This document shows, in pieces, positions 43,074 through 51,300 of a DNA stretch of 64,000 nucleotides. This stretch comes from Motilibacter rhizosphaerae (lineage in GTDB: Bacteria; Actinomycetota; Actinomycetes; Motilibacterales; Motilibacteraceae). The stretch is from positions 1 to 64,000 of the forward strand of contig NZ_SGXD01000005.1 in the NCBI RefSeq assembly GCF_004216915.1. Direction: 5' to 3'. The position numbers and the translations under genes are program-made. The notes beneath the pieces were generated by a model. That model was not told the DNA's origin. It saw only the letters and a program-made list of their open reading frames with translations, and did not search any database. How positions within the stretch are numbered: position 1 is the stretch's first letter; each line of letters opens with the position of its first letter.

Positions 43074-43838
43074 TCACGTCCGCGTGCTGGTGATCCCTCC
43101 GTCGACGGCGATCTCTGCCCCGTGCAGGTACGCCGCGGCGTCCGACATCACCCAGGTGACCGCGGCGGCGACCTCCTCGGGGGTGCCCGTCCGGCCGGCG
43201 GGCAGGTCGCGGGTCAGCTGGTCGAGGACGTCGCCAGCATCGGCGTTGATCGGGGTACGCGTCGCGCCTGGGGACACGGAGTTCACCCGCACGCCGCGGG
43301 CGCCGAACTCCGCCGCCCAGCTGCGCGCGAGCTGCAGCTCGGCCGCCTTGGTCGCGGAGTAGAGCCCGACGAAGGGCGAGCCGACGTGCGCCATCCACGA
43401 GCCGATGACGACGACGGTGCCGTGTCCGCGCTCGGCCATGGCGGGAGCGAGCGCAGCGGTGAGGACGTGCGGGGCGCGGATGTTGACGGCGAGCGTGGCC
43501 TCGAGGTCGGCGTCCGACAGGGACGGGGTGTCCACCGGCGGGCAGAGGGCGGCGTTGTGGACGAGGGCGTCGAGCCGGCCGCCGGCAGCAGCGGTGGCGG
43601 CCCGGGCGAAGGCCCGCAGCTCCTCGGCTCCGGCGGCGAGGTCCGAGGGCACGAAGACAGCGGAGCCCCCGTCGTCCTCGATGGCACGGACGACCTCGGC
43701 GCCGCGGGCGCTGTCGCGGCCCGTGACGACGACGGCCCAGCCGGCGGCGGCGAGGCTGAGTGCGGTGGCGGCGCCGATGCCGCTCGTGGAGCCGGTGACG
43801 AGGACGGTGGGCAGGGTCTCGGGGAAGGTCATGCCCAT
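43074..43838 (-). CDS. Short-chain dehydrogenase/reductase (SDR)
   Basis: This 254-residue classical SDR has VTGSTSGIGAATAL (coenzyme site), HNAALCPP (variant NNAG), VVIGSWMAHVG with the catalytic Ser, and YSATK with Tyr/Lys. C-terminal AEIAVDGGITS is typical of FabG-like members. ATG 43838 or ATG 43832 may be used. It is divergent from an XRE/MmyB-like regulator, repeating the arrangement at 10.5-12.1 kb. Confidence 0.9.
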   Translation of the reverse strand: MGMTFPETLPTVLVTGSTSGIGAATALSLAAAGWAVVVTGRDSARGAEVVRAIEDDGGSAVFVPSDLAAGAEELRAFARAATAAAGGRLDALVHNAALCPPVDTPSLSDADLEATLAVNIRAPHVLTAALAPAMAERGHGTVVVIGSWMAHVGSPFVGLYSATKAAELQLARSWAAEFGARGVRVNSVSPGATRTPINADAGDVLDQLTRDLPAGRTGTPEEVAAAVTWVMSDAAAYLHGAEIAVDGGITSTRT

Positions 43839-43883
43839 CACCGTGGAGGGGTGACGACAGGGGCGCCAGAGCGGTCCGTGCCG

Positions 43884-43898
43884 GGTCACGGCATGACC
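43884..43898. promoter_or_regulatory. Palindrome between SDR and XRE regulator
   Basis: GGTCA-CGGCA-TGACC is a perfect 5-bp inverted repeat with a 5-base spacer in the 95-base gap between the two divergent genes. It could be the operator for the XRE regulator. The evidence is position and symmetry only. Confidence 0.45.
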
Positions 43899-43933
43899 AG
43901 GCTCATCCGTCCGCCGGTCCGTACGCTGGTCGG

Positions 43934-44800
43934 GTGCCGACCGACCGATCCGCGCTGGGGGCGTTCCTGCGCTCGCGCCGTGACGGACTGACCCCGGCGC
44001 AGGCGGGCATCGCACCCTTCCCCGGCGCACGAAGGGTTCCCGGCCTGCGCAAGGAGGAGCTCGCCGTCCTCGCGGGGATGAGCGCCGAGCACTACAGCCG
44101 GCTCGAGCAGGGCCGCCAGCACGCGGTCTCCGACGATGTCGTGGAGGCGCTGGCGCGGGCGCTGCAGCTGGACGACCTCGAGCGTGCGCACCTGCGCGCG
44201 CTCGCGGCTCCGCGCCGGGCACGCGCCACCGCTGCCGAGCCACCGCAGCAGCCGCAGCGCGGCCTGCTGCGCCTGATGACGGCGCTCGACCACCTCCCGG
44301 TGCTGCTGCTGGGGCGGCGCTCGGACGTCCTCTCGACCAACGCCCTGCTCGCCGCTGTCCTCGGTCCCGAGGTGCGGCCGGGGAGGTCCTTCGTGCGCTG
44401 GCTCTTCCTGCACGAGGATGCCCGCTCCCGGCTGACGAACTGGGCGGAGTTCGCCGCGGCGGCCATGGGATCCCTGCGCTACGAGGCGGGTCTGCACCCC
44501 GATGACAGCAGGCTGGCGGCGCTCGTCGAGGAGCTCTGCCGCCGCGACGCCGATGCCGCCGCCTGGTGGGCCGACCAGCGCGTCACGTTCCGCACCTCGC
44601 TGCAGAAGCGCATCGCGCATCCCGTCGCCGGTCCGCTGGAGTTCGGCATCGAGGTGGTCGCCGGCCCGCACGACCCGGACCAGCGCCTCGTCGTCTACAC
44701 CGTCGAGCCGGACTCCTCGACCGCGAAGACCCTGCCGCTGCTCGCGAGCTGGGCTCCGGAACCCACGGTGGGTGACGGCTCGCTAGGGTCGCAGGCGTGA
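43934..44800 (+). CDS. XRE-family regulator with MmyB-like domain
   Basis: This 288-residue paralogue of the regulator at 11319-12128 has an N-terminal HTH (VPGLRKEELAVLAGMSAEHYSRLEQG). The C-terminal ligand domain has LGRRSDVLSTNALLAAVLGP, FLHEDARSRLTNW and LQKRIAHPVAGPLEFGIEVV. It ends GTGA-overlapped with the ANTAR gene, so the two are coupled. It faces an SDR that it likely controls. Confidence 0.9.
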   Translation: MPTDRSALGAFLRSRRDGLTPAQAGIAPFPGARRVPGLRKEELAVLAGMSAEHYSRLEQGRQHAVSDDVVEALARALQLDDLERAHLRALAAPRRARATAAEPPQQPQRGLLRLMTALDHLPVLLLGRRSDVLSTNALLAAVLGPEVRPGRSFVRWLFLHEDARSRLTNWAEFAAAAMGSLRYEAGLHPDDSRLAALVEELCRRDADAAAWWADQRVTFRTSLQKRIAHPVAGPLEFGIEVVAGPHDPDQRLVVYTVEPDSSTAKTLPLLASWAPEPTVGDGSLGSQA

Positions 44801-45471
44801 GCCGGCCGAATGAGGGGGAGTCCGAGGTGCTGTCCTGGGAACAGCGCCTCGGCAGGCTCGATGCCGACCTCTCCGACCGTGAAGCCGCCGCGGCGGATGC
44901 GGGGGACTGGACCGCGCACGAGCTCGCTGCCCTGGCCAAGGAGCGCGACGCCCTGGCCGCCCAGTGGGACGAGCTCGCGGAGGCCCGCGATGCGGTGGCG
45001 ACCGAGCGGGACGTCGCCGCTGAGGCTCGGGAGGGCGTGGCGAGCGCCCGCGACCGGCGCGCCCGCCGACGCAGCGGGGACTCCGACCGGGGCTTCGCCG
45101 ACCGCTACCTCTCGGCCCGCGACCGGGACGAGGCCGCCGCGGACCGCGGCGACTCCCGCACCGAGCGCGCTGCCGCCGCAGCGGACCGGGGTCGGGCTGC
45201 CGCGGACCGGGAGCGCGCCTCGGCCGACCGGGAGCAGGCGGCGCAGCGCGGCGAGGCCGCCGAGGCGGAGAGCGCCGACCTGCGGGCCGCGCTCGAGGCC
45301 CGCCACGTCGTCGGCCTCGCGCAGGGCGTTCTCATGGAGCGCTACGACGTCGACGTCGACCGCGCCTTCGAGATGCTGGTCAGCCTGGCCCTCCGCACCG
45401 AGCGCGAGCTGCCCGACGTGGCCGCGGCGATCGCGCTCACCCCGAAGCGCGCGCTCGACGAGGAGCCCTGA
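44797..45471 (+). CDS. Coiled-coil ANTAR-domain protein (putative RNA-binding antiterminator)
   Basis: This 224-residue protein has residues ~20-165 almost entirely Ala/Arg/Glu/Asp helix, with repeating AADR/AxxRDxxA units (EAAAADRGDSR-like, AAADRERASADRE) predicted to form a long coiled coil. Residues ~165-215 are an ANTAR domain (RHVVGLAQGVLMERYDVDVDRAFEMLV), which binds tandem hairpins in mRNA leaders to prevent termination. There is no GAF or PAS sensor, so the signal probably comes through partner binding. It is coupled to the XRE gene. Confidence 0.8.
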   Translation: MSRPNEGESEVLSWEQRLGRLDADLSDREAAAADAGDWTAHELAALAKERDALAAQWDELAEARDAVATERDVAAEAREGVASARDRRARRRSGDSDRGFADRYLSARDRDEAAADRGDSRTERAAAAADRGRAAADRERASADREQAAQRGEAAEAESADLRAALEARHVVGLAQGVLMERYDVDVDRAFEMLVSLALRTERELPDVAAAIALTPKRALDEEP

Positions 45472-45480
45472 CCGCGTCGG

Positions 45481-46218
45481 TCACCAGGGCTGGATGCCGG
45501 TCTCGTCTCGGAAGGTGCCGCTCGGCCCGCCGTCGGGCAGCGTGGCCAGCTCGAGGAAGACGGCGGCGCCCTGCTCCGGCGTACGCGTCCCCTGGTGGCC
45601 GTTGAGGTCCGTCGCGACGTAGCCCGGGCAGCCGGCGTTGACGAGGATCCCCGTGCCTGCCAGCTCCTTCGCGTACTGCACGGTGACGGCGTTGAGGTAC
45701 GTCTTGGTGGGGGAGTACGCCGCGGAGACCGGCCCGACCGCGTCCGCCTGCGCGGTCTGCAGTCCTAGCGAGCCCACGGTGCTGGACACGTTGACGATGC
45801 GCGGCGACTCCGCTCGGCGCAGCAGCGGGAGCACCGCGTTGGTCACGCGGATGACGCCGATGACGTTGGTGTCGACGACCTGCAGCACCTGCGCGGCGCT
45901 GACCCTGCTCGGCTCCTGCGGCATCCCTCCGGTGATCGCCGCGTTGTTGACGAGCACGTCGAGGCCACCCTGGGCCTCGAGCTGCTCGGCCGCCGCCGCG
46001 ACGCTCGCGTCGTCGGTCACGTCGAGGGCGACGCCGAAGACGTCGAGCCCCTCGGCCCGCAGCTCCTCGACCGCGGCCTCCCGGCGTCCTGCGTCGCGCG
46101 CCCCGACGCCGACCCGGAACCCGAGCCGCGCCAGACCGGCGGCGATCTCGTAGCCGATCCCCTTGTTCGCGCCCGTGACGAGCGCGGTCCTCTTGTGCTG
46201 CATGGTGTTCTCGGTCAT
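45481..46218 (-). CDS. Short-chain dehydrogenase/reductase (SDR)
   Basis: This 245-residue classical SDR has VTGANKGIGYEIAAGL, NNAAITGG, VNVSSTVGS and YSPTK. It ends ETGIQPW, similar to the SDR at 10540-11253. It resembles carbonyl reductase-like SDRs. ATG 46218 or ATG 46203 may be used. It is divergent from a LysR regulator with a T/A-type palindrome between them. Its stop is 10 bases from the ANTAR stop on the opposite strand. Confidence 0.9.
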   Translation of the reverse strand: MTENTMQHKRTALVTGANKGIGYEIAAGLARLGFRVGVGARDAGRREAAVEELRAEGLDVFGVALDVTDDASVAAAAEQLEAQGGLDVLVNNAAITGGMPQEPSRVSAAQVLQVVDTNVIGVIRVTNAVLPLLRRAESPRIVNVSSTVGSLGLQTAQADAVGPVSAAYSPTKTYLNAVTVQYAKELAGTGILVNAGCPGYVATDLNGHQGTRTPEQGAAVFLELATLPDGGPSGTFRDETGIQPW

Positions 46219-46275
46219 GGCTCGATCGTGCTGGCCCCATCGCCATGGACGCCAAGACCGATCGGGTCGCGGGCG

Positions 46276-46290
46276 ATACCGCGAGGGTAT
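46276..46290. promoter_or_regulatory. LysR-type binding site candidate
   Basis: ATACC-GCGAG-GGTAT is a perfect inverted repeat with the T-N11-A outline of LysR-type sites. It ends 21 bases before the LysR start and 57 bases from the SDR start, where a bidirectional LysR regulator would bind. Confidence 0.65.
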
Positions 46291-46311
46291 GGCGCGACGT
46301 ACGCTGCCCGG

Positions 46312-47181
46312 GTGGAGATCCGCGAGCTGCGCTACTTCATCGCTGTCGCCGAAGAGGCGCACGTGGGCCGCGCTGCGCAGCGGCTCGGCATGGCCCAGCC
46401 CCCGCTGTCGCGGGCGATCGCGCAGCTGGAGCGCCGGATCGGGGCCGAGCTGTTCGTCCGCTCGCCGCGCGGCATGACCCTCACGAGCGCCGGCGAGACC
46501 CTGCTGCAGGAGGGCAGGGCGGCCGTCGCGGCGGTCGAGGCTGCGGAGCGGCGTACGCGCCGAGCCGTCCAGGCGGGCGGCCGCGCGCCGGTCGTCCTCA
46601 CCGCGAAGGCGGGGGCGTCCGGCGGGCTCATGGCTGAGCTGCTCGAGGCGTACGCCGCGGAGCCGGGCGCCGTCGAGGTCGACGTGGTGCTCAGCGCGCC
46701 CGGCCACCAGGCGCTCATGCTGCGCGACGGCCGGGCGGACGTCGCGCTCCTGCACGAGCCCTTCGACGACCTCCGCGGCTTCGACACGGACACCTTGCGG
46801 GTGGAGGACCAGGTCGTCGTCGTGCCGGCCGCGCACCCGCTCAGCCGGGAGAGCTCGCTCACCATGGCGCAGGTGAGGTCCATCCCCGACCTCCCGCTGC
46901 CGCGCTGGCCCGAGCTCGACGGCTCCTACCGCGACGGGCCGGGGCCGGAGCTGCGCGACCTGACCCAGGTGCTGCAGCTCGTCCGGCTCGGCCGCTGCGC
47001 GATCGTGCTGCCCGAGTCGTCGCGCGCCGGCGCCGGTGACGGCCTGGCGGTCGTCCCGCTCGCGGACGCGCCCCGGGTCAGGACCGTCATCGCGTGGCCG
47101 CCGCACAGCACCTCACCCGGCGTGGCTGGTCTGGTACGGACCGCGTCGCGGCTGTTCGCCCCGCTGCCGGCCGCGCGCTGA
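46312..47181 (+). CDS. LysR-family transcriptional regulator
   Basis: This 289-residue regulator has N-terminal HTH RELRYFIAVAEEAHVGRAAQRLGMAQPPLSR and an effector-binding domain from about residue 90. GTG 46312 follows a short leader with no clear Shine-Dalgarno site. The palindrome at 46276-46290 and the divergent SDR define its likely target. It lies close upstream of the convergent response-regulator gene (stops 8 bases apart). Confidence 0.9.
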   Translation: MEIRELRYFIAVAEEAHVGRAAQRLGMAQPPLSRAIAQLERRIGAELFVRSPRGMTLTSAGETLLQEGRAAVAAVEAAERRTRRAVQAGGRAPVVLTAKAGASGGLMAELLEAYAAEPGAVEVDVVLSAPGHQALMLRDGRADVALLHEPFDDLRGFDTDTLRVEDQVVVVPAAHPLSRESSLTMAQVRSIPDLPLPRWPELDGSYRDGPGPELRDLTQVLQLVRLGRCAIVLPESSRAGAGDGLAVVPLADAPRVRTVIAWPPHSTSPGVAGLVRTASRLFAPLPAAR

Positions 47182-47188
47182 CCGGCCT

Positions 47189-47806
47189 TCACGGCGCCAG
47201 GTGCTCCCGGGTCCAGAGCGCCGCGGAGGTGCGGTCGGCCACGCCGATGCGGCGGAAGGCACTGCCGGCGTGGGCCTTCACCGTCGCCTCGCTGATGCCG
47301 AGGGCACGGCCGATCTGCTTGTTGGCCAGACCCTTCGCGATCAGCAGCAGGACCTCGCGCTCGCGGGCGCTGAGCGCGTCCTGCGGTCGCGGAGCCGCTG
47401 AGGGCAGCAGCGACCGCGCCACGCGGGGATCGATCGGAGCGTGGCCCTGCGCCGCGGAGCGCACGGCTGCGAGCAGGTCGCGCGGCTCCGAGTCCTTCAG
47501 CAGGTAGCCCACCGCTCCGGCGGCCAGCGCCTCACCGACGCGCTCGCGGTCGGAGAACGACGTCAGCACGACGACGTGCGTCTCCGGCCGAGCCGCGAGG
47601 ATCATCTGCGTGGCAGCGACTTCGTCGAGGACGGGCATCGAGAGGTCCATGAGCACGACGTCGGGCGCGAGCTCGCGGGCACGCTCCACGGCCTGCGCGC
47701 CGTCCGCGGCCTCGCCCAGCACCTGCATGTCGTCGGTGGCCGCGAGCAGTCCCGCGAGCCCGGAGCGGACGAGGGCGTGGTCGTCGACCAGCAGCACGCC
47801 GATCAT
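47189..47806 (-). CDS. NarL/FixJ-type response regulator
   Basis: This 205-residue regulator has a receiver domain with acidic pocket Asp8/Asp9, phosphoacceptor Asp54 (VLMDLSMP), Thr82 and Lys104. The C-terminal LuxR HTH reads LSAREREVLLLIAKGLANKQIGRAL. The residue after MPVL is D, not the usual DG, a small departure. Its ATG overlaps the histidine kinase stop (ATGA, 47803-47806), so the two form an operon. The output genes are unknown. Confidence 0.95.
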   Translation of the reverse strand: MIGVLLVDDHALVRSGLAGLLAATDDMQVLGEAADGAQAVERARELAPDVVLMDLSMPVLDEVAATQMILAARPETHVVVLTSFSDRERVGEALAAGAVGYLLKDSEPRDLLAAVRSAAQGHAPIDPRVARSLLPSAAPRPQDALSAREREVLLLIAKGLANKQIGRALGISEATVKAHAGSAFRRIGVADRTSAALWTREHLAP

Positions 47807-49185
47807 CGCGCGGGCACCTCCAACCTCCACGTCGTCCCCTGCCCCTCGGCGCTGCGCACCGCGAGGGTGGCGCCGGCGGCACGCGCCAGGTCGATCATCA
47901 CCCGGAGCCCGAAGTGCCCGGCCTCGGGGCCGCGCAGGACCTCGCCCGGGTCGAAGCCGCGGCCGTCGTCCCGCACCTCGAGCACTGCCGCCGCCCCGGG
48001 CGCGGGAGACAGCAGGACCGAGACCTCCGTGGCCGCGGCGTGCTTCCCCGTGTTGCGCAGGCACTCCTGCGCCACCCGGTACACCAGAGCAGCCTCGTCC
48101 GGCGCCAGCCGGTCGGCCGCCTGCCCGTCGACCTCGACGAGGACGGCCGTCCCCCGGGCGCGCAGCCCCGGCACGAGGTCGCCCAGGGCCGGGGCCAGGC
48201 CCGCCTGCTCCAAGGTCGGTGGGTAGATGTCGACGAGCAGCGAGCGCAGGCTGCCGATGCCGCTGCGCACCGTCCCCGCCACGCGGTCCAGCTCCGTGGC
48301 GAGCTCCGGCCGGCCCGCCGACGCGGCGCGCTGGGCGGCGCCGGCAACCGCGTACGAGGAGGCGGCGAGCTCCTGCACCAGCCCGTCGTGGAGCGTGCCG
48401 GCGATGCGCCGCCGCTCCTCGTCCGAGGCGTCGACCGCGCGCTGCAACAGCCCCTCCCGCTGGGCGTGCGCCGCGCGCAGCCGGTCGAGCAGCCGCCACA
48501 TCACCGGGAGGAGCAGCACGGCGAGGAAGAGCAGGCTCGAGGCCGTGATGCCCGCGAACGCTCGCCACAGGTCGTGCGCGCGCCGGGTGACCGAGCCGTA
48601 CGGCGTGTAGGTCTCGAACAGCAGCGGTGTCCCGCCGGGGGTCCAGACCGGTCGGTAGACCTCGAGCAGCTTGCCGCGTCCCCGCTCGTAGCGGTTCTCC
48701 GGCTGGCTGAGGTCGGACACCTCGGCGCGCGTCCGCGGGTGCGCGAGGGCGTCGCGCTCCTCCTGACCGAGGGCGAACCGCTCGCCCACGAGGCGGGGCT
48801 CGTCGGAGTAGACGATGCGCCCGTCGGCCGCCCACAGCTTGACGCGCAGGATCCCGGGACCGAGCACGTGCGAGCGGACCGCCTGGTCGACCCGTGCCAG
48901 GGCCTGGTGGTCACGGGCGACGAGGCCGTCGCTCAGCGACTGCGACACGACGACCTCGGCCAGCAGGTCAGCCGTACGCGCCGCCTCGGCGACCGCCTCG
49001 CGCTCGGCGACGCGGCGGCTCGCCCACGTACCCCCGAGGACGACGACGAGGAGCACGAGGGCGATGCCCGCGGCGACCGGCAGGAGGATCGAGCGCGCCC
49101 CCGGCGGCTCCTCGCGGTGGCGCCGTTCGGTCGGGCCGGTCAGCACCAGCCAGGCCGCTGCACCTGCGTCGTCGGGAGGGCTCAC
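47803..49185 (-). CDS. Sensor histidine kinase (NarX/DesK-like HisKA_3)
   Basis: This 460-residue membrane kinase has TM helices at about 32-52 and 212-230. Between them is an external sensor domain of ~155 residues with RVKLWAADGRIVYSDEPRLVG, a PDC/Cache-like pattern. The dimerisation/phosphoacceptor helix has DEERRRIAGTLHDGLVQEL (His266), and the HATPase has ECLRNTGKHA, VRDDGRGFDP and HFGLRVM. Thr/Gly substitutions near the N-box (normally N-x3-H) leave the Asn. It phosphorylates the downstream NarL-type regulator; the ligand is unknown. Confidence 0.95.
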   Translation of the reverse strand: MSPPDDAGAAAWLVLTGPTERRHREEPPGARSILLPVAAGIALVLLVVVLGGTWASRRVAEREAVAEAARTADLLAEVVVSQSLSDGLVARDHQALARVDQAVRSHVLGPGILRVKLWAADGRIVYSDEPRLVGERFALGQEERDALAHPRTRAEVSDLSQPENRYERGRGKLLEVYRPVWTPGGTPLLFETYTPYGSVTRRAHDLWRAFAGITASSLLFLAVLLLPVMWRLLDRLRAAHAQREGLLQRAVDASDEERRRIAGTLHDGLVQELAASSYAVAGAAQRAASAGRPELATELDRVAGTVRSGIGSLRSLLVDIYPPTLEQAGLAPALGDLVPGLRARGTAVLVEVDGQAADRLAPDEAALVYRVAQECLRNTGKHAAATEVSVLLSPAPGAAAVLEVRDDGRGFDPGEVLRGPEAGHFGLRVMIDLARAAGATLAVRSAEGQGTTWRLEVPAR

Positions 49186-49197
49186 GCGGCAAGGGTC

Positions 49198-49512
49198 TCA
49201 GTCGTCCGCGCCGTGACCCCCGCCGTGGCGGCTGCGCTGGCGCGAGTCGTCCGAAGCCTCGGGCCCGTGTCGCCGGTCGTCGGCGCGGGTCGCCGTCGGG
49301 CGGGGGGAGGGACGGTTCGACGAGCGGGTCGTGGCGGTACGCGGCCGGTCCTCCGCGCGGTGGTGGGTCGCGCTGGGCGCCGGCGACGGGGAGGCGGTGC
49401 TGGTCGCGCGCAGGGGGACGGCCTGCGCGAGCGATGCACCGCCGCTCAGGCCGAGGACGGCGGGGACCGCGGCGATGCCGGCGGCGGCGGTGAGGACGAG
49501 GAGGCGCTTCAC
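49198..49512 (-). CDS. Small exported Ser/Thr/Pro/Arg-rich protein
   Basis: This 104-residue predicted exported protein starts with GTG 49512 (KRLLVLTAAAGIAAVPAVLG signal). The mature part is low-complexity: Pro/Ser/Thr, then Arg/Asp, then His/Gly (RHGGGHGADD). It stops 12 bases before the histidine kinase start and may be co-transcribed with that system. No family recognised. Confidence 0.6.
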   Translation of the reverse strand: MKRLLVLTAAAGIAAVPAVLGLSGGASLAQAVPLRATSTASPSPAPSATHHRAEDRPRTATTRSSNRPSPRPTATRADDRRHGPEASDDSRQRSRHGGGHGADD

Positions 49513-49681
49513 GGGCGTGCCCTTCGAGGAGGAGGAGTGGTACCCCTCCATGAGGCGGCACGCCGCGTCGCGCCCACCAGTGGCCGATGGTCGTAAGACC
49601 CCTGGTCGGCGGGCCTGCGGGAAGGGCCGATCGGGCAGGTGGACGTGCGCGCCCGGCGCCGGACCCGGTAGGAACAGCGGC

Positions 49682-50119
49682 ATGAGGAACTCCCGCTCCC
49701 GTGCCGCCGTGCTCGTCCTGCTCGCCGCCGGAGTGACCGGTGCGGCCGCGCCCGCCACGGCTCGCGCGGCGACGGTCCCGCGCAGCTTCCAGACGCCGTC
49801 GCACAACATCTACTGCGTCGCCGCGCACGACCGCTCGTGGGGGCTGCGCTGCGACATCCTCGCCGTCGCGCACGAGCCGGCCCGTCCGCGTTCGTGCGAC
49901 CTCGACTACGGCCACGCGTACCTCCTCGCGACGCGCGGCAGGGGCGTACGCGGCTGCGCGGGCGACACGGTCGCCGACCCGGCGATGCCGGTGGCGGCGT
50001 ACGGCTCGACGCGGCACCTCGGGCCGTTCTCCTGCCTGGTGACGCAGGGCGGGGTCACCTGCACCAACGGCCAGGGGCACGGGTTCTCGTTGAGCAAGGC
50101 GCGCCAGCGGGTGTTCTGA
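49682..50119 (+). CDS. Secreted DUF6636-like protein
   Basis: This 145-residue exported protein has a signal peptide ending at about ATARAAT. The mature part carries FQTPSHNIYCVAAHD and WGLRCDIL, the DUF6636 signature with two Cys, then CDLDYG, GCAGDT, FSCLV and VTCTNGQGHGFSLSKARQRVF. These cysteines probably form three disulfides. Function is not known. GGAACAGCGGC precedes ATG 49682. Confidence 0.8.
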   Translation: MRNSRSRAAVLVLLAAGVTGAAAPATARAATVPRSFQTPSHNIYCVAAHDRSWGLRCDILAVAHEPARPRSCDLDYGHAYLLATRGRGVRGCAGDTVADPAMPVAAYGSTRHLGPFSCLVTQGGVTCTNGQGHGFSLSKARQRVF

Positions 50120-50145
50120 GCGGGTCGGCGGGCTAGGTTCGGCGG

Positions 50146-50550
50146 GTGTCCAGCGCGTACCGCAGCTCGCTCACGATCCACCCTCCGGGGCAGTCGCCGC
50201 CGCCCAGGGCGAGCTCCGGCGAGCGCACGGACGCCAGTGACCCGGGACTGCGGCGCTGGCGCAGGGTCGTGGTCGACCCCGTCGTCGCGTCCCTGCTCAC
50301 CCCGGAGGAGGTCGAGGCGGTCGCGGTCAGGGACGGGGTGCACGGCCACCCGGACGACGTCTGGGTCTGCGTCACGGCGTGCGGCGAGCAGTACGTCGCC
50401 ATGCTGCTGAGCGGCGAGTGGGCGCAGACGGGGCCGAGCGACGAGGAGGTCGCGGCGGGCTTCGCCGACCAGCTGCAGGACTGGGTCGCGGAGTCGCGCT
50501 TCGGCTGGGGGCAGCTGCGGGAGCCGGCGTACGACCTCGGGGAGCCCTGA
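50146..50550 (+). CDS. Hypothetical protein
   Basis: This 134-residue frame begins with GTG 50146 (SSAYRSSLTIHPPGQ). The first 35 residues are polar and unstructured. The rest is more ordered: VVVDPVVASLLTPEEVEAVAVRDG, VWVCVTACGEQYVAMLLSGEW, AAGFADQLQDWVAESRFGWGQLREP. It is probably cytosolic. No family was recognised. The coding signal is good, and it starts 26 bases after the DUF6636-like gene. Confidence 0.65.
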   Translation: MSSAYRSSLTIHPPGQSPPPRASSGERTDASDPGLRRWRRVVVDPVVASLLTPEEVEAVAVRDGVHGHPDDVWVCVTACGEQYVAMLLSGEWAQTGPSDEEVAAGFADQLQDWVAESRFGWGQLREPAYDLGEP

Positions 50551-50562
50551 GCCGGTCAGGCC

Positions 50563-51171
50563 TCAGCCCGCGGTCCGGCGGACCGCGTAGCGCACGTGCG
50601 TCGCGTACGGCGAGCTGACCACCCTGCGGACCTCGAGGTCGAGGTCGTGCGCGAACCCCTCGAACAGCCGCTTGCCGGCACCGAGGATGACCGGCGCGGT
50701 GGAGATGACGAGCTCGTCGACCAGGCCGGCGGCGAGCGCCTGGCGGATGACGTCCGCGCCCCCGCCCACCGAGACGTCACCGTCGCCGGCGGCTCGCCGC
50801 GCCTGGTCGACGGCCTCGTGGAGGTCGCCGACGAAGCGGAAACCGCTCTCGGGAGCGGGCTGGTCCTGCAGGCGGTGCGTGAGGACGACGAGCGGCCCCG
50901 GGAACGGGTTCGTTCCGCCCCAGGCACCGGAGGCGTCGTACATGCCCCGCCCCACGACCCCGGCGGCGACGCCGCTCACGAGCTCGTCGAAGAACTCCTT
51001 GTCAGGGCCGTGCATGGCGAAGTCGTGACCACCCTCATAGGTCCAGGGGCCGCCCATGACCCAGTAGTGCAGCCGCTCGCCGCCCCTGCCGAGTCCGAGT
51101 CCGGGACCGTCGTCGGGGCCGGTGACGCGGCCGTCGACGGAGGTGGTGATGGAGGCGAGGACCTTGCCCAC
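50563..51171 (-). CDS. Dihydrofolate reductase-family protein
   Basis: This 202-residue RibD_C/DHFR-like protein has VLASITTSVDGRVTGPDDGPG at the start, GVVGRGMYDAS, PLVVLTHRL, VSVGGGADVIRQALAAGLVDELVI and APVILGAGKRLFEG. It belongs to the same broad family as 27544-28077, but the two are not close. GTG 51171 was taken as the start because the family begins at K-V-L-A-S. It probably uses NADPH; substrate unknown. Confidence 0.85.
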   Translation of the reverse strand: MGKVLASITTSVDGRVTGPDDGPGLGLGRGGERLHYWVMGGPWTYEGGHDFAMHGPDKEFFDELVSGVAAGVVGRGMYDASGAWGGTNPFPGPLVVLTHRLQDQPAPESGFRFVGDLHEAVDQARRAAGDGDVSVGGGADVIRQALAAGLVDELVISTAPVILGAGKRLFEGFAHDLDLEVRRVVSSPYATHVRYAVRRTAG

Positions 51172-51284
51172 GGGGTGCTCCTTGGTCGCGGTGCCGGGGT
51201 CGGAGGGGGGACGGGGCCGAGGTCCGCAGTTCATCGCTGGGCGACGAGAAGGGCCTTCCCCCGCACGACCAGAGGAGGTAGGCT

Positions 51285-51300
51285 TCGAACATGCGTTCGA
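51285..51300. promoter_or_regulatory. Actinobacterial LexA SOS box over the HNH gene start
   Basis: TCGAAC-ATGC-GTTCGA exactly matches the actinobacterial SOS consensus TCGAAC(N4)GTTCGA. The initiator ATG (51291) forms the first three bases of the spacer. Upstream, TAGGCT (51279-51284) could be a -10 element, and AGAGGAGG lies at 51271-51278. DNA damage would relieve LexA repression. Confidence 0.85.
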
